Source: Bacteroidota bacterium
GTDB taxonomy: Bacteria > Bacteroidota > Bacteroidia > Chitinophagales > Saprospiraceae
DNA length: 64,000 nt
Direction of reading: 5' to 3'
NCBI GenBank assembly: GCA_017858735.1
Contig: JAFMBH010000001.1
Span: forward strand, 156,276-220,275
Part shown: positions 55,290 to 64,000 of the stretch, in pieces
How the letters are laid out: each line of letters starts with the position of its first letter
How positions within the stretch are numbered: position 1 is the stretch's first letter
Program-made: the position numbers and the translations under genes
The notes under the pieces: generated by a model
The model's input: only the letters and a program-made list of their open reading frames with translations
Told to the model about the DNA's origin: nothing
Database searches by the model: none

Positions 55290-56564
55290 ATGAAAAAAGA
55301 CAATAATATAGACGTTCGGAATGAAGAAATTCAAGAAATTTTAGGAACTCCTCCAGGATGGATCCTAAGATTTGGTACTTTAATTTTTTTAATAGTTATC
55401 GTTCTTTTAATTTGGTTGTCCTATTGGATTCAATACCCCGATGTAGTTGAAAGTGAAATTATTGTATCATTCAATGACCCACCAACAAAACTTATATCTC
55501 CAAAATCAGGATTTTTAAATGAGTTGCATACCAGGCATAATCAATGGGTTAAAAAAGGACAGTTATTAATCTCTTATAATTCCGAGGCTGATTATTTGGA
55601 TGTACTTTCTCTTTATGAAAAATTAATACAAGTTAAACCTGCGAATCCTGTATCTATTTTATCCTTAACTTTAACAGAAAATTATAATATTGGAGCATTG
55701 CAAAAATATTTGTTACAATTTCTTGATAAACAAAAACAATACAATTTAAAAGAAAATGGAGGAGTAGAAATAGCAAATAAAACAGATAAACAAAAGCAAA
55801 TCATTTCTTTAGAAAATGGCATACAATATTCATTAAATCTTAAAGAAAATTTAGCTGTTCAGATTGAGAATACACAAATCCAGATGAAAAATGAGGAAGC
55901 CATGGTAAAAATGGATAAATTATCTCAAACTGAATTAAACAAAACAAAAGATAAATTAACCGTTCTTGTTACTAATTTAAACGCAACAGAAGCTGAAATA
56001 AAAGATAAACAATTTAAAATCAGCAATTTAAAATCAGATTTAGTTAATTTAAAATTGGGCAGTGAGAAGGGTAGGGAGGTCGCTCTGATAGAAATGAATG
56101 CCGCATTGGTGCAGCTAAAATCTAATGTTTCCGAATGGATTTCATTACATTTGATTATTTCACCCTTAGATGGAACCGTCCAGGTTACGAATAAATTTCT
56201 CAAATCTGGTCAATATGTTAACAAAGACGAACCCTTATTGATGGTTATTCCACCGCAATCAAATAAAATGAAAGGGATTATGAATATACCATTTACTGAA
56301 AGTGGCAACATCAGAAAGAATCAAACGGTATTAGTCAGGTTAAATAGTTATCCGTCGTCAAAATATGGAATAATTCAAGGTAAAGTGGCAACAAGCTCAA
56401 GTATAGCTTTAGAAGATAATGAAAAGTTAGTCTCCCCGGTAACTGTTTATTTTAGTAAAGGATTGGTAACAACCACTGGATATAAAGTTTCAACAAAAAA
56501 GGAGCTTTCAGGTACAGCAAGAATTATTACACAGAATAAAAGATTCATTCAACGATTGTTCTAA
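55290..56564 (+). CDS. HlyD-family periplasmic adaptor
   Basis: A 424-residue membrane-fusion protein of a type I secretion system. There is one membrane helix (~28-48), a biotinyl-lipoyl-like half (LISPKSGFLNELHTRHNQWV), a coiled-coil hairpin (~130-270) and the second lipoyl half with LDGTVQVTNKFLKSGQYV and a beta-barrel. It begins directly after the ABC exporter stop codon, so the two are coupled. It is expected to link the exporter to an outer-membrane TolC channel encoded elsewhere. Confidence 0.92.
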   Translation: MKKDNNIDVRNEEIQEILGTPPGWILRFGTLIFLIVIVLLIWLSYWIQYPDVVESEIIVSFNDPPTKLISPKSGFLNELHTRHNQWVKKGQLLISYNSEADYLDVLSLYEKLIQVKPANPVSILSLTLTENYNIGALQKYLLQFLDKQKQYNLKENGGVEIANKTDKQKQIISLENGIQYSLNLKENLAVQIENTQIQMKNEEAMVKMDKLSQTELNKTKDKLTVLVTNLNATEAEIKDKQFKISNLKSDLVNLKLGSEKGREVALIEMNAALVQLKSNVSEWISLHLIISPLDGTVQVTNKFLKSGQYVNKDEPLLMVIPPQSNKMKGIMNIPFTESGNIRKNQTVLVRLNSYPSSKYGIIQGKVATSSSIALEDNEKLVSPVTVYFSKGLVTTTGYKVSTKKELSGTARIITQNKRFIQRLF

Positions 56565-56630
56565 ATAGTATGTCGGTTAAGAGAATACTACTTAACATAA
56601 TGTAAATTATCTGCAAAAATTACTGCAAAA

Positions 56631-56672
56631 AATCCTCCGGAATTTAATCTCTCCGAAGGATTCTTTGCTTTT
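56631..56672. terminator. Bidirectional Rho-independent terminator
   Basis: Stem arms 56631-56641 and 56652-56662 pair over 10 of 11 positions around a 10-base loop. A T-rich run follows on the plus strand and an A-rich stretch (T-rich on the minus strand) precedes it. It lies between the ends of the convergent hlyD-type and yajC genes, so it can stop both. Confidence 0.75.
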
Positions 56673-56681
56673 TAAAAAATA

Positions 56682-56999
56682 TTAACTTTCTATCGTTGCG
56701 TTAATGTTTTCTGTAAGTTCCTTCGAAATGGCATTCTTAGTGACGCGAATATAAACCTTAGGTGAAACTTCTAAAGTTACAATAGTGTCTTCAATCTTAG
56801 ATATTCTACCAAGTATTCCACTACTTGTTACTACATCTTTGTTCTTGTCTAAGCTTTCTTGAAATAATTTTTGTTCCTTCTGACGTTTTGCTTGTGGTCG
56901 TATCATTAACAACCAAAATACAAGAAACATAGAAACAATGAAAATAAGGTTAATCCATGAGGATGAACCTGTTGCGCTGGCTTGTAGTAAAAAAAACAT
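56682..56999 (-). CDS. yajC: Preprotein translocase subunit YajC
   Basis: A 105-residue single-span inner-membrane protein that works with SecDF at the Sec translocon. It shows an N-terminal membrane helix (INLIFIVSMFLVFWLLM), the conserved MIRPQAKRQKEQ basic turn, and the KNKDVVTSSGILGRISKIED segment. It is downstream of the DUF1573 lipoprotein gene by 18 bases, an arrangement common in Bacteroidota. Confidence 0.94.
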   Translation of the reverse strand: MFFLLQASATGSSSWINLIFIVSMFLVFWLLMIRPQAKRQKEQKLFQESLDKNKDVVTSSGILGRISKIEDTIVTLEVSPKVYIRVTKNAISKELTENINATIES

Positions 57000-57017
57000 A
57001 GCTTTATGATTTATAAT

Positions 57018-57515
57018 TTAGTTTTTTGATGTGACAATTCCCTCTAAATATAGTAATGTTTCCACAGGAAATGTATTGGCTACCACTGTAATTAGCTTTT
57101 CCTGCTCATTTATCTTACCCTCACTATTAAATTTAACCTTTATCAACCCTCCCCTACCTGGTTCAATCATATTTTCAGGCCATACAGGCACCGTACAACC
57201 ACAAGTACCATAAACATCTAATATATAAAGTGGATATCTTCCTGTATTCATAAATCGATATACTTTTTCAACAATTTCGCCTTCTTTTATGTTGCCGAAT
57301 GAAATAATGGTCTTTTCAAAAGCTATTTTCGCCACTTTTGAAGTATCTAATCCTTGTTCACCCAATGGATTCCTAATAATTTCAGAGGGAGTTAGTTCCC
57401 TACCTAACCTTATTTCTTCCACCCTTTTTCTACTATTCTCATTTTCATCATTTTCATGGCATCCAACTATAGATAAAACCAATAACAAAGAAAAATACAA
57501 CCAAATTTTACTCAT
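57018..57515 (-). CDS. DUF1573 lipoprotein
   Basis: A 165-residue lipoprotein. The signal peptide ends in a lipobox (LSIVGCHEN). The mature part is a DUF1573 immunoglobulin-like domain with the hallmark YGTCGCTVPVWP, preceded by SFGNIKEGEIVEKVYRF. These domains are abundant in Bacteroidota envelopes; function is not established. It is probably co-transcribed with yajC. Confidence 0.9.
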   Translation of the reverse strand: MSKIWLYFSLLLVLSIVGCHENDENENSRKRVEEIRLGRELTPSEIIRNPLGEQGLDTSKVAKIAFEKTIISFGNIKEGEIVEKVYRFMNTGRYPLYILDVYGTCGCTVPVWPENMIEPGRGGLIKVKFNSEGKINEQEKLITVVANTFPVETLLYLEGIVTSKN

Positions 57516-57533
57516 TCCTTTTATTTAATTTGG

Positions 57534-57541
57534 CAAAAATA
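57534..57541 (-). promoter_or_regulatory. TAnnTTTG -7 element for the DUF1573-yajC pair
   Basis: The minus strand reads TATTTTTG, 18 bases upstream of the DUF1573 ATG (57515). It matches the phylum -7 consensus. No well-spaced -33 TTG was found. Confidence 0.4.
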
Positions 57542-57618
57542 AGGATTTTGTAACAATGAATTTAAGTTCCTTATTAATTACTATATTTTTTTATAATCTT
57601 TGGGGATAAATCCTTACT

Positions 57619-59394
57619 ATGATTCATAAATATGCTATGGGAATTATTGGAAATGGTTCCTGGTTAGCACTCATAAATGATTTTGGAAATGTTTCCTGGC
57701 TTTGTTGGCCTCATTTTGATAGCAGCTTTCTTTTTGGGAATCTTCTGGATAAAAATAATGGTGGTAATTTCCAAATTCAACCGCAATCTGAAATTATTTC
57801 TACCTCTCAGAAATACCTTAATGACACAAATATTTTAATAACTACTATAGAAACCAACGATGGTAGATTCGAAATAAATGATTTCGCTCCAATATATTAT
57901 AGCCCATCAGATCTAATTAGACCTCATATTTTTATAAGAAAAATCATCCCAAAACAAGGAACTAATTTAATTAAAATTGAGTGTTCGCCTACTTATAATT
58001 ATGGCGGACATCAGTGTAGCTCCAACATAAAAGAAGATTGCATACATTTTAATCTGTTGAAAGAAGATCTATTTATTTACAGTTCAAAAAATGACATTTT
58101 AAGTAATCTATCCGCTTATTTTATTTTAAATGAGCCTATTTATCTGATTATGACAAATGAAAATCATACGTGGTATGATATAAAATATGAAGCAGAAACA
58201 CTTTTATTCAAGACAAAGGATTACTGGGAAACATGGGTTAAAAATTTAGCTATTCCACCTTTATTCAATAATGAAGTAATCCGTTCAGCCTTAGCTTTAA
58301 ATCTACATGTATTTAATACAGGTGCAACTATAGCTGCTGCAACTACCTCTTTACCAGAATTTCTTGGTTCTACACGAAATTGGGATTATCGATTCTGCTG
58401 GATGAGAGATAGTTATTATACTCTATTAGCATTTGACCTTTTAAATAATAAGGAGGTAATAATTAATTATACCCAATTTCTAGCTCTCATCAATGAAAAA
58501 TATAAGGAAAGATGGCCGCCTTTACATCCCATTTCCTTAGATAGAGATCCTAACGAATTTGAATTAAATTTACCTGGTTATTTAAATGAAAAGCCAGTAA
58601 GAATTGGTAACCAAGCATTTGAACATACACAAAATGATATATATGGCCAGGTAATTACTACACTTCTCCCCTACTTTACTAATGACAAAATTGCTTTTGA
58701 CCTTAGAAAAAAATATCTACCCATCATATTTAATATGTTGAATATGATGAAAAAAACAATGGACGAACCAGACAACGGCTTATGGGAATTCAGGGGTTTA
58801 AAACAGTTTCACTGTTACACCTATTTGTTTCATTGGGCGGGATGTAAATCTGCTCTAAAAATAGCTGCTTTATTTAATGATAAAAATATACAAGATTTAG
58901 CTACTAAAAATTTGCCAAAGGCCATCGAAAAAATAGAAAATTGTTATGACGAAGAAACAGGGCTTTACTATCAAGCCATAGGAAATAAAAATATGGATGC
59001 CAGTTTACTTCAGCTAATTACCATGCATTACTTGAAACCAGATGATCCAAAAGCAAAACGATTACTTTCAACTTTGGAGAAGTCATTATCTTCAGAAAAT
59101 GGACTTTTTTATAGATATATACACCAGGACGATTTTGGTGCCCCTGACGCTACCTTTTTAATATGTGCCTTTTGGTACATCGAGGCTTTAGCTATTATGG
59201 ATAATAAAGACAAGGCCATTTCTAATTTGACTAAAATTTTAAATTATGGCAACCACTTAAATTTATTTAGTGAGGACGTTCACGGTAAAACAGGCAGTCA
59301 ATGGGGGAATTTCCCACAAACATATTCTCATGCAGGACTGATTCAAGCGGTAAATGCCATACATAATCCTACTTATATTCCTCTATATTTATGA
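57619..59394 (+). CDS. Glycoside hydrolase family 15 protein (glucoamylase/trehalase-like)
   Basis: A 591-residue cytoplasmic enzyme. The N-terminal beta domain starts GNGSWLALINDFGNVSWLCWP. The (alpha/alpha)6 barrel has GSTRNWDYRFCWMRD, the first catalytic Glu in DNGLWEFRG and the second near LFSEDVHGKTGSQWGNFPQ. This is the bacterial group with glucoamylase or alpha,alpha-trehalase activity, and the sequence does not settle which. It overlaps aroK by 4 bases. Confidence 0.9.
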   Translation: MIHKYAMGIIGNGSWLALINDFGNVSWLCWPHFDSSFLFGNLLDKNNGGNFQIQPQSEIISTSQKYLNDTNILITTIETNDGRFEINDFAPIYYSPSDLIRPHIFIRKIIPKQGTNLIKIECSPTYNYGGHQCSSNIKEDCIHFNLLKEDLFIYSSKNDILSNLSAYFILNEPIYLIMTNENHTWYDIKYEAETLLFKTKDYWETWVKNLAIPPLFNNEVIRSALALNLHVFNTGATIAAATTSLPEFLGSTRNWDYRFCWMRDSYYTLLAFDLLNNKEVIINYTQFLALINEKYKERWPPLHPISLDRDPNEFELNLPGYLNEKPVRIGNQAFEHTQNDIYGQVITTLLPYFTNDKIAFDLRKKYLPIIFNMLNMMKKTMDEPDNGLWEFRGLKQFHCYTYLFHWAGCKSALKIAALFNDKNIQDLATKNLPKAIEKIENCYDEETGLYYQAIGNKNMDASLLQLITMHYLKPDDPKAKRLLSTLEKSLSSENGLFYRYIHQDDFGAPDATFLICAFWYIEALAIMDNKDKAISNLTKILNYGNHLNLFSEDVHGKTGSQWGNFPQTYSHAGLIQAVNAIHNPTYIPLYL

Positions 59395-59921
59395 AAAATA
59401 TTTACCTTTTAGGATTTATGGGGTCTGGAAAATCTTACCTAGGTAAATGGTTATCCCAAAAGTTTAATTTGAATTTTTTAGATCTTGATCAATTCATTGA
59501 AGATTCTGTACAATTAAGTATTCCACAAATTTTTAGTAGCATCGGCGAAGAAGGATTTAGGGAACAAGAAGCAAACCTTTTAAGAAAAACAGCTAATTTT
59601 AGTCAATACATCATATCCTGTGGAGGAGGTACCCCATGTTTCCATGATAATATGAAATGGATAAAAGACCATGGAATATCCATTTACCTAAAAACATCAG
59701 AGGAATTATTATTTAAAAGACTAAATAATCAAAAAACAGGAAGACCCTTAATAAGCAGTATGTCAGATGACGACCTTAGACATTTCATATCAATGAAAAT
59801 TAGTGAAAGGGAAAAATTCTACGAGCAGGCAGAATATACATACTTACAATGGCAAGATGACCATACTCCCTTTGAGCTAGAAAATTTTATTGCAGATAAA
59901 TTACAAAGAAGTAGGTCCTAA
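59391..59921 (+). CDS. aroK: Shikimate kinase
   Basis: Phosphorylates shikimate in aromatic amino-acid synthesis. The P-loop GFMGSGKSYLGKWLS is present, as are the substrate Asp/Arg in FLDLDQFIE and EEGFREQEANLLR, the ISCGGGTPC glycine loop and the lid arginine in NQKTGRPLI. The length of 176 residues is normal. Its start overlaps the GH15 stop (ATGA) and its end overlaps the convergent barrel-protein gene by 21 bases. Confidence 0.95.
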   Translation: MKNIYLLGFMGSGKSYLGKWLSQKFNLNFLDLDQFIEDSVQLSIPQIFSSIGEEGFREQEANLLRKTANFSQYIISCGGGTPCFHDNMKWIKDHGISIYLKTSEELLFKRLNNQKTGRPLISSMSDDDLRHFISMKISEREKFYEQAEYTYLQWQDDHTPFELENFIADKLQRSRS

Positions 59922-61112
59922 TATAATTCGGGGTCCTAACCATTTTCCTTCAAGTCTTCCGGCAACTATTTCTAATCGGAAAATCTTAAAAATATTATCT
60001 AAAGCGTAACCCATTTCTAAAAAAGGTTTTAGTTTATCAGTAACGGCAATATTAATGAACAGGTTTTCTAGTATATTCGATTTTTTCAATATGGTTAATT
60101 TACTCAATAAAAAATTATTCATTTGTGCTTGAACATGCATTCGATGATAATAATTATTCGTGCTAAATTCATAATAAGGTAAAAATCTAAAAGTAGAGAT
60201 AACAGGATGACTCGTTTTCAGTGTTTTCCCTGTTGGGAAATGATAATAATCATTAAAATGAAGAAATTCTTGTTGTAAAAATTTACCTGATATGAAATTA
60301 ACATCTATTCGTCCCCACTTTTTTACATTAAATGATTGAGATAAAGCCCATTCCAAATAATCGAAATTAGACTCACTTTTCATAAAACCAGCCAATCCCT
60401 TCTTATAAGTTATTGTAAAAAAAGGTAAATATGACAATGAAAAGGAATTGATAAACGCCTTATCTTTCGAATTAAATGGTTCATAAGGCTCATTGGGGCT
60501 AAAATTCAAACGCTGGAAAGAATAATTTTCAATATAATTTCTATCCGTAAATTCTGAGGCTACAGATAATTTTAATTTGGAATGGAGGGATTGAACTATT
60601 TGAATCTTAAAAAATTTCTTTTCAATAAACAACAACGGATTTACTCCGTCCAAAACATTTATGATAGCGATAATTTGTTCATTTTTTATAAATGGTTGAT
60701 TAACCTGTGTTAAAAAATTCCCCCCTGAAAATAAGAGCTGGGTTGACTTAAAATTATCTTTATAAATAAAAGCTGATAATTCAGCAACAGCATATAACGC
60801 TTTACTTTGAATTGCGTACCTTGGTTTAAATGAAAACTCAACCGGTTTATCATAATTAAACCTGGTTGTAAAGCCAGTTTGCAACAAAAAACCGTCTATT
60901 GGATTAAAAAGGGGAACATTAGAAATTGGAGAAAGACTAATATCCAATAGCTCGTTACGATATAGATGAAAGGAGTCTAAAAGTACCGACGGAAAAGAAT
61001 CGATATTTACTGAGTAAAAAGGAATAAAATTTGCGGCGTACAACAAATTAAGATTAAGGTTAATGGCTAGAAAGAGACCAAAAAACCTTAATCTTAACAT
61101 TACGAATACCAA
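59901..61112 (-). CDS. DUF5686-like outer-membrane barrel, lacking the N-terminal half
   Basis: A 403-residue protein with a signal peptide (near LNLNLLYAANF) and beta-barrel-like strands. The C-terminal part (NNFLLSKLTILKKSNILENL, then PFLEMGYALDNIFKIFRLE) resembles the end of DUF5686/carboxypeptidase-regulatory-like proteins, which are normally about twice as long and start with a CarboxypepD_reg domain. That half is missing, and the signal peptide joins directly to the barrel. It is third in a leftward folE-SDR-barrel run with gaps of 0-1 base. Confidence 0.7.
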   Translation of the reverse strand: MVFVMLRLRFFGLFLAINLNLNLLYAANFIPFYSVNIDSFPSVLLDSFHLYRNELLDISLSPISNVPLFNPIDGFLLQTGFTTRFNYDKPVEFSFKPRYAIQSKALYAVAELSAFIYKDNFKSTQLLFSGGNFLTQVNQPFIKNEQIIAIINVLDGVNPLLFIEKKFFKIQIVQSLHSKLKLSVASEFTDRNYIENYSFQRLNFSPNEPYEPFNSKDKAFINSFSLSYLPFFTITYKKGLAGFMKSESNFDYLEWALSQSFNVKKWGRIDVNFISGKFLQQEFLHFNDYYHFPTGKTLKTSHPVISTFRFLPYYEFSTNNYYHRMHVQAQMNNFLLSKLTILKKSNILENLFINIAVTDKLKPFLEMGYALDNIFKIFRLEIVAGRLEGKWLGPRIILGPTSL

Positions 61113-61113
61113 A

Positions 61114-61833
61114 TTAAATAGCTTGGTGATTAAATGGTTGAATAACCATTTCAGAAACTACTGCAGAAGTAGGCTGTTGACAAAGAAACCAAATGGATTT
61201 TGCTGCTTCTTTTACTGCAATCATCTTATCACGTTGAACTTTCAGGTCTATATTATCCCAAAATGGAGAATCAACACCACCCATATAGATATTAGTAATC
61301 CTTATTTCTGTTCTTTTTAGTTCCTCTCTAAGAGACTTTAACATACCATTTAAGCCATATTTTGACGCTGCATAAGCGGCGGCACCTGCCATAGGTGTTT
61401 TACCCAGAACACCGGGGATGTTTATAATAAGACCTTTCTTTTGCTCTTTCATTTTTGGCAGCACTGCTTGAATCAAACTAAAAGCCCCCACAAGATTCAC
61501 ATCAAGTGAATCTTTAAAATCTTGAATACTTAATGATTCAAATGATTTAATGATACCAATACCCGCTGCATTGATGAGTATATCTATTGGAGCACCTGTC
61601 ATAGAATGAATCTCTTCAACCATGAGATGGATACTATCTGTGTTTTTAAGATCAATAACAAATCTATTATTAACAGGAATACCTATTGAGTTACAAATGG
61701 TATTAAGACTTTCGGCATTTCTTCCGGTAACATAAACTTTTGAACCGGATTGGTGCAGAAGTTTACATGTTTCTGCCCCAATACCACCCGTTCCACCAAC
61801 GACAAGAACAATTTTATTTAATAAAGTTTCCAT
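61114..61833 (-). CDS. SDR-family NAD(P)-dependent oxidoreductase
   Basis: A 239-residue classical short-chain dehydrogenase. It has the cofactor motif VVGGTGGIGAETCKLL, the NAAG motif in ILINAAGIGIIKSF, a catalytic segment INIPGVLGKTPMAG where the usual serine is Pro/Gly-rich, and a Tyr-x-x-x-Lys pair in AAYAASKYGLNGM. The substrate is unknown. The weakened serine position is worth noting. The gene starts immediately after the folE stop codon, so it is co-transcribed and may act in pteridine metabolism, but that is inference. Confidence 0.85.
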   Translation of the reverse strand: METLLNKIVLVVGGTGGIGAETCKLLHQSGSKVYVTGRNAESLNTICNSIGIPVNNRFVIDLKNTDSIHLMVEEIHSMTGAPIDILINAAGIGIIKSFESLSIQDFKDSLDVNLVGAFSLIQAVLPKMKEQKKGLIINIPGVLGKTPMAGAAAYAASKYGLNGMLKSLREELKRTEIRITNIYMGGVDSPFWDNIDLKVQRDKMIAVKEAAKSIWFLCQQPTSAVVSEMVIQPFNHQAI

Positions 61834-62565
61834 TTAAATTTTTGTTTGAATAGATTGGTAGAAAGCGTGTCTTACATTTTCTTTCTTGAAATCACCACCC
61901 AGGTCTGTAGTTACGGTGGTACAACCCTGATGTTCTATTCCTCTTGCCTGCACACAAAAATGAACTGCTTCAATATAAACTGCCACACTGTCAGTCTCAA
62001 GAACTTCCCTTAGCGTTTCTGCAATTTGCCTGGTGAGTCTTTCCTGAACCTGAGGACGTCTGCTATAATAATCGACAATTCTATTTAACTTAGATAAACC
62101 GATGACTTTATCCCCAGGTTTGTAAGCGATATGGGCTTTCCCAATAATGGGTAGAAAATGATGTTCACAAAAAGACTGAACAGTAATGTTTTTCTCAAGC
62201 AAAACCTCTTTGTAGCCAAATTTATTCTCAAAAAGAGAAATCTTAGGCATGTTTTTAGGATTTAAACCATTGAATAATTCCTTAACAAACATCTTTGCTA
62301 CCCTACCTGGCGTACCTTTAAGAGAATCATCTGAAAGATCCATGCCTAAAGTTTCCATAATTTCCTTAAAATGGTGTTGAATTTTCACCATTTTTTCAGC
62401 ATCTGTTTTATTTAAAAATTCAGTATTTACAGGTGTTTCTATCGAAGTAGTTTGGTGGGAATCTCCCAGTTCATCTAACCAAATACTCTCTTCAACGAGG
62501 TAAGGATGGTTAGTTCCATTTTTCTTCAGAGGTTCATTCAGATTTTTTAAATCCTGATCGATCAT
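61834..62565 (-). CDS. folE: GTP cyclohydrolase I
   Basis: Converts GTP to dihydroneopterin triphosphate for folate or other pteridines. The zinc/active-site residues appear in [20 protein letters not shown] and [15 protein letters not shown], with [17 protein letters not shown] upstream. The first ~50 residues are a low-conservation extension, giving 243 residues in total. It is first of the leftward set with the SDR and the barrel protein. Confidence 0.96.
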   Translation of the reverse strand: MIDQDLKNLNEPLKKNGTNHPYLVEESIWLDELGDSHQTTSIETPVNTEFLNKTDAEKMVKIQHHFKEIMETLGMDLSDDSLKGTPGRVAKMFVKELFNGLNPKNMPKISLFENKFGYKEVLLEKNITVQSFCEHHFLPIIGKAHIAYKPGDKVIGLSKLNRIVDYYSRRPQVQERLTRQIAETLREVLETDSVAVYIEAVHFCVQARGIEHQGCTTVTTDLGGDFKKENVRHAFYQSIQTKI

Positions 62566-62664
62566 TTTTGGACTTTTAAGAAATGATAAAAAAAGAAAAC
62601 ATTCACATCTTATAAAGGTTCACAATGTTATAGAAGGAAACTAAAATTATTAATGTATAGTCTT

Positions 62665-62672
62665 TATATTTG
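62665..62672 (+). promoter_or_regulatory. TAnnTTTG -7 element before lpdA
   Basis: TATATTTG lies 39 bases before the lpdA ATG (62712) and matches the phylum -7 consensus. No -33 TTG at the usual distance. Confidence 0.4.
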
Positions 62673-62711
62673 TGGAATATTTAAAGAACAGAAACTTTCA
62701 AAAACAGATTA

Positions 62712-64000
62712 ATGAAATACGATTTAATTATCATTGGTACAGGTCCGGGCGGCTATGTTGCTGCTATCAGAGCTTCACAACTTGGCATGAATGTAGCCGT
62801 AGTTGAAAGAGAAAACCTTGGCGGTATCTGTTTAAACTGGGGCTGTATTCCAACAAAAGCTTTATTAAAGAGTGCCCAGGTGTTTGAATATGTACAACAT
62901 GCTTCAGACTATGGCATTCAACTAAGCGAAGCTAAAGCAGATTTTCCCGCAATGATCAAAAGGTCAAGAGGGGTTGCAGATGGTATGAGCAAGGGAATAC
63001 AATTTCTATTAAAGAAAAATAAAATCACCGTTTTAACGGGTGACGGAAGCTTAGTTTCAGCCAATACTGTCAGTGTGACTGATTCAAGTGGAAAGACTAC
63101 AAATTATGAGGCAAAAAATATTATTTTAGCTACCGGAGGAAGAGCTAAAGCATTGCCTAATGTACCCATAGATGGAGAAAAAGTAATTGAATACCGAAAA
63201 GCAATGACACTGCCAACTCAACCTAAAAGATTGGTTGTCATTGGCGGGGGTGCCATTGGCGTTGAATTCGCTTATTTTTATCATACAATAGGTACGGAAG
63301 TTACGTTAGTTGAATTTCTTGAACAAGGAATGTTACCACGTGAGGATGCTGAAATATCGAAGGAAATTTCTAAAATCTATTCAAAAAAAGGAATCAAAGT
63401 TCTTGGAAACACGTCGGTAGAATCAGTAGATACGAAGGGAAAAGAAGTTTTAGTAAAAGTTAAGGATAGAAAAACTGGAAACTTTTCTGAAATTGCTTGT
63501 GATATTGTTCTTTCTGCTGCAGGGGTAATGCCTAATATTGAAAATATTGGCTTAGAAAAGGTAGGTATTATCCTTGAAAAGGGCTTAGTAAAAGTAGATG
63601 AATTTTACAGAACAAATATACCAGGCGTATTTGCCATTGGAGATATTACCGGAGGACCAGCATTAGCCCACGTAGCAAGTGCAGAAGGAATCACCTGTGT
63701 TGAAAAAATGGCAGGACATCACCCGGAACCTATAGATTACCAAAACATTCCATCTTGTACCTATTGTGTACCCGAAGTTGCCTCTGTGGGAATGACAGAA
63801 GAAGCGGCCAAAGAGGCAGGTTACAAGCTAAAGATTGGTAAATTTCCATTTTCTGCCTCAGGTAAAGCCTCTGCTGCAGGTGATAAAAGTGGCTTTGTAA
63901 AACTTATTTTTGACGAAAAATATGGGGAACTTTTAGGTGCCCATTTAATAGGACAAAATGTTACGGAGATGGTAGCAGAACTTGTTTCTATAAGAAAATT
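62712..64000 (+). CDS. lpdA: Dihydrolipoyl dehydrogenase (3' end beyond the window)
   Basis: The E3 component of 2-oxoacid dehydrogenase complexes and the glycine cleavage system, reoxidising dihydrolipoamide with NAD+. I translated it from the ATG at 62712: MKYDLIIIGTGPGGYVAAIR (FAD motif), GGICLNWGCIPTK (redox-active Cys pair), VVIGGGAIGVEFAYFY (NAD motif) and FAIGDITGGPALAHVA (second FAD motif). About 430 residues are visible; the dimerisation domain is cut by the window edge before its His-Glu pair. The intergenic stretch 62566-62711 is AT-rich and carries the promoter element. Confidence 0.95.
   Translation, partial: MKYDLIIIGTGPGGYVAAIRASQLGMNVAVVERENLGGICLNWGCIPTKALLKSAQVFEYVQHASDYGIQLSEAKADFPAMIKRSRGVADGMSKGIQFLLKKNKITVLTGDGSLVSANTVSVTDSSGKTTNYEAKNIILATGGRAKALPNVPIDGEKVIEYRKAMTLPTQPKRLVVIGGGAIGVEFAYFYHTIGTEVTLVEFLEQGMLPREDAEISKEISKIYSKKGIKVLGNTSVESVDTKGKEVLVKVKDRKTGNFSEIACDIVLSAAGVMPNIENIGLEKVGIILEKGLVKVDEFYRTNIPGVFAIGDITGGPALAHVASAEGITCVEKMAGHHPEPIDYQNIPSCTYCVPEVASVGMTEEAAKEAGYKLKIGKFPFSASGKASAAGDKSGFVKLIFDEKYGELLGAHLIGQNVTEMVAELVSIRK

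Noticed and set aside
1..64000. tRNA, rRNA, CRISPR array, transposase or integrase genes
   Set aside because: None seen on either strand by reading; a tRNAscan or covariance-model search was not possible, so short RNAs could be missed.

Overview
The window is 64 kb of AT-rich, gene-dense chromosome from a Gram-negative member of the Bacteroidota, most likely a Saprospiria, Chitinophagia or Cytophagia type (phylum sure, class inferred). The evidence is: KDO activation for lipopolysaccharide (kdsB), a type IX secretion C-terminal sorting domain, a TonB-dependent receptor, a DUF5686-like barrel, futalosine-route menaquinone synthesis (mqnB), the carboxynorspermidine polyamine route, and repeated TAnnTTTG -7 promoter elements typical of the phylum's main sigma factor. 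No rRNA, tRNA, CRISPR array, transposase, integrase or phage gene was seen. No gene-free stretch exceeds 300 bases.

Layout. 1-9.8 kb: a LysM/DPBB protein, kdsB, a small membrane protein, cdd, a run of saccharopine dehydrogenase / flippase / carboxynorspermidine dehydrogenase / nspC / prmC, and mqnB with an outer-membrane protein. 9.8-18.8 kb: lipB, a thioesterase, a large T9SS-secreted Asp-box/BACON protein, then a leftward set (TlpA-like lipoprotein, TIR-like/TPR protein, SDR) and a small Tudor/SH3-like protein. 18.9-28.2 kb: a compact leftward four-gene cassette. It encodes a membrane-anchored degenerate STAND-like/coiled-coil/beta-propeller protein, a TonB-dependent receptor with an N-terminal TPR-like region, a SAM methyltransferase, and a multispanning transporter with a large HEAT-like tail. 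28.4-40.6 kb: hemE, accD, a ThiF-rhodanese protein, a kinase-like protein, acs, an RsiV-like lipoprotein, pgi, glpF-glpD and a class V aminotransferase. 40.7-64 kb: smc, an AsmA-like protein, rnd, a fused oligopeptide ABC ATPase, an MBL hydrolase, fmt, a lipase, a C39-peptidase ABC exporter with its HlyD partner, yajC, a DUF1573 lipoprotein, a GH15 enzyme, aroK, a DUF5686-like barrel, an SDR, folE, and lpdA running off the end.

The most notable observation is that the four-gene cassette is bracketed by a 78-bp direct repeat. The right copy (28400-28477) is the promoter and first codons of hemE. The left copy (18833-18910) is a 71/78 ungapped match that carries the same promoter and a 17-codon hemE stub ending in a stop. 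This is what insertion of a roughly 9.5-kb element at the hemE 5' end, with duplication of the target, would leave. The cassette has the parts of an envelope system (outer-membrane receptor, inner-membrane transporter, membrane-anchored propeller scaffold, modifying enzyme) whose job cannot be assigned from sequence alone.

Other points of interest are a kinase-like protein translationally coupled to a ThiF-rhodanese protein, a TIR-like/TPR protein lacking the usual catalytic glutamate, and a C39 exporter pair with no visible substrate gene.
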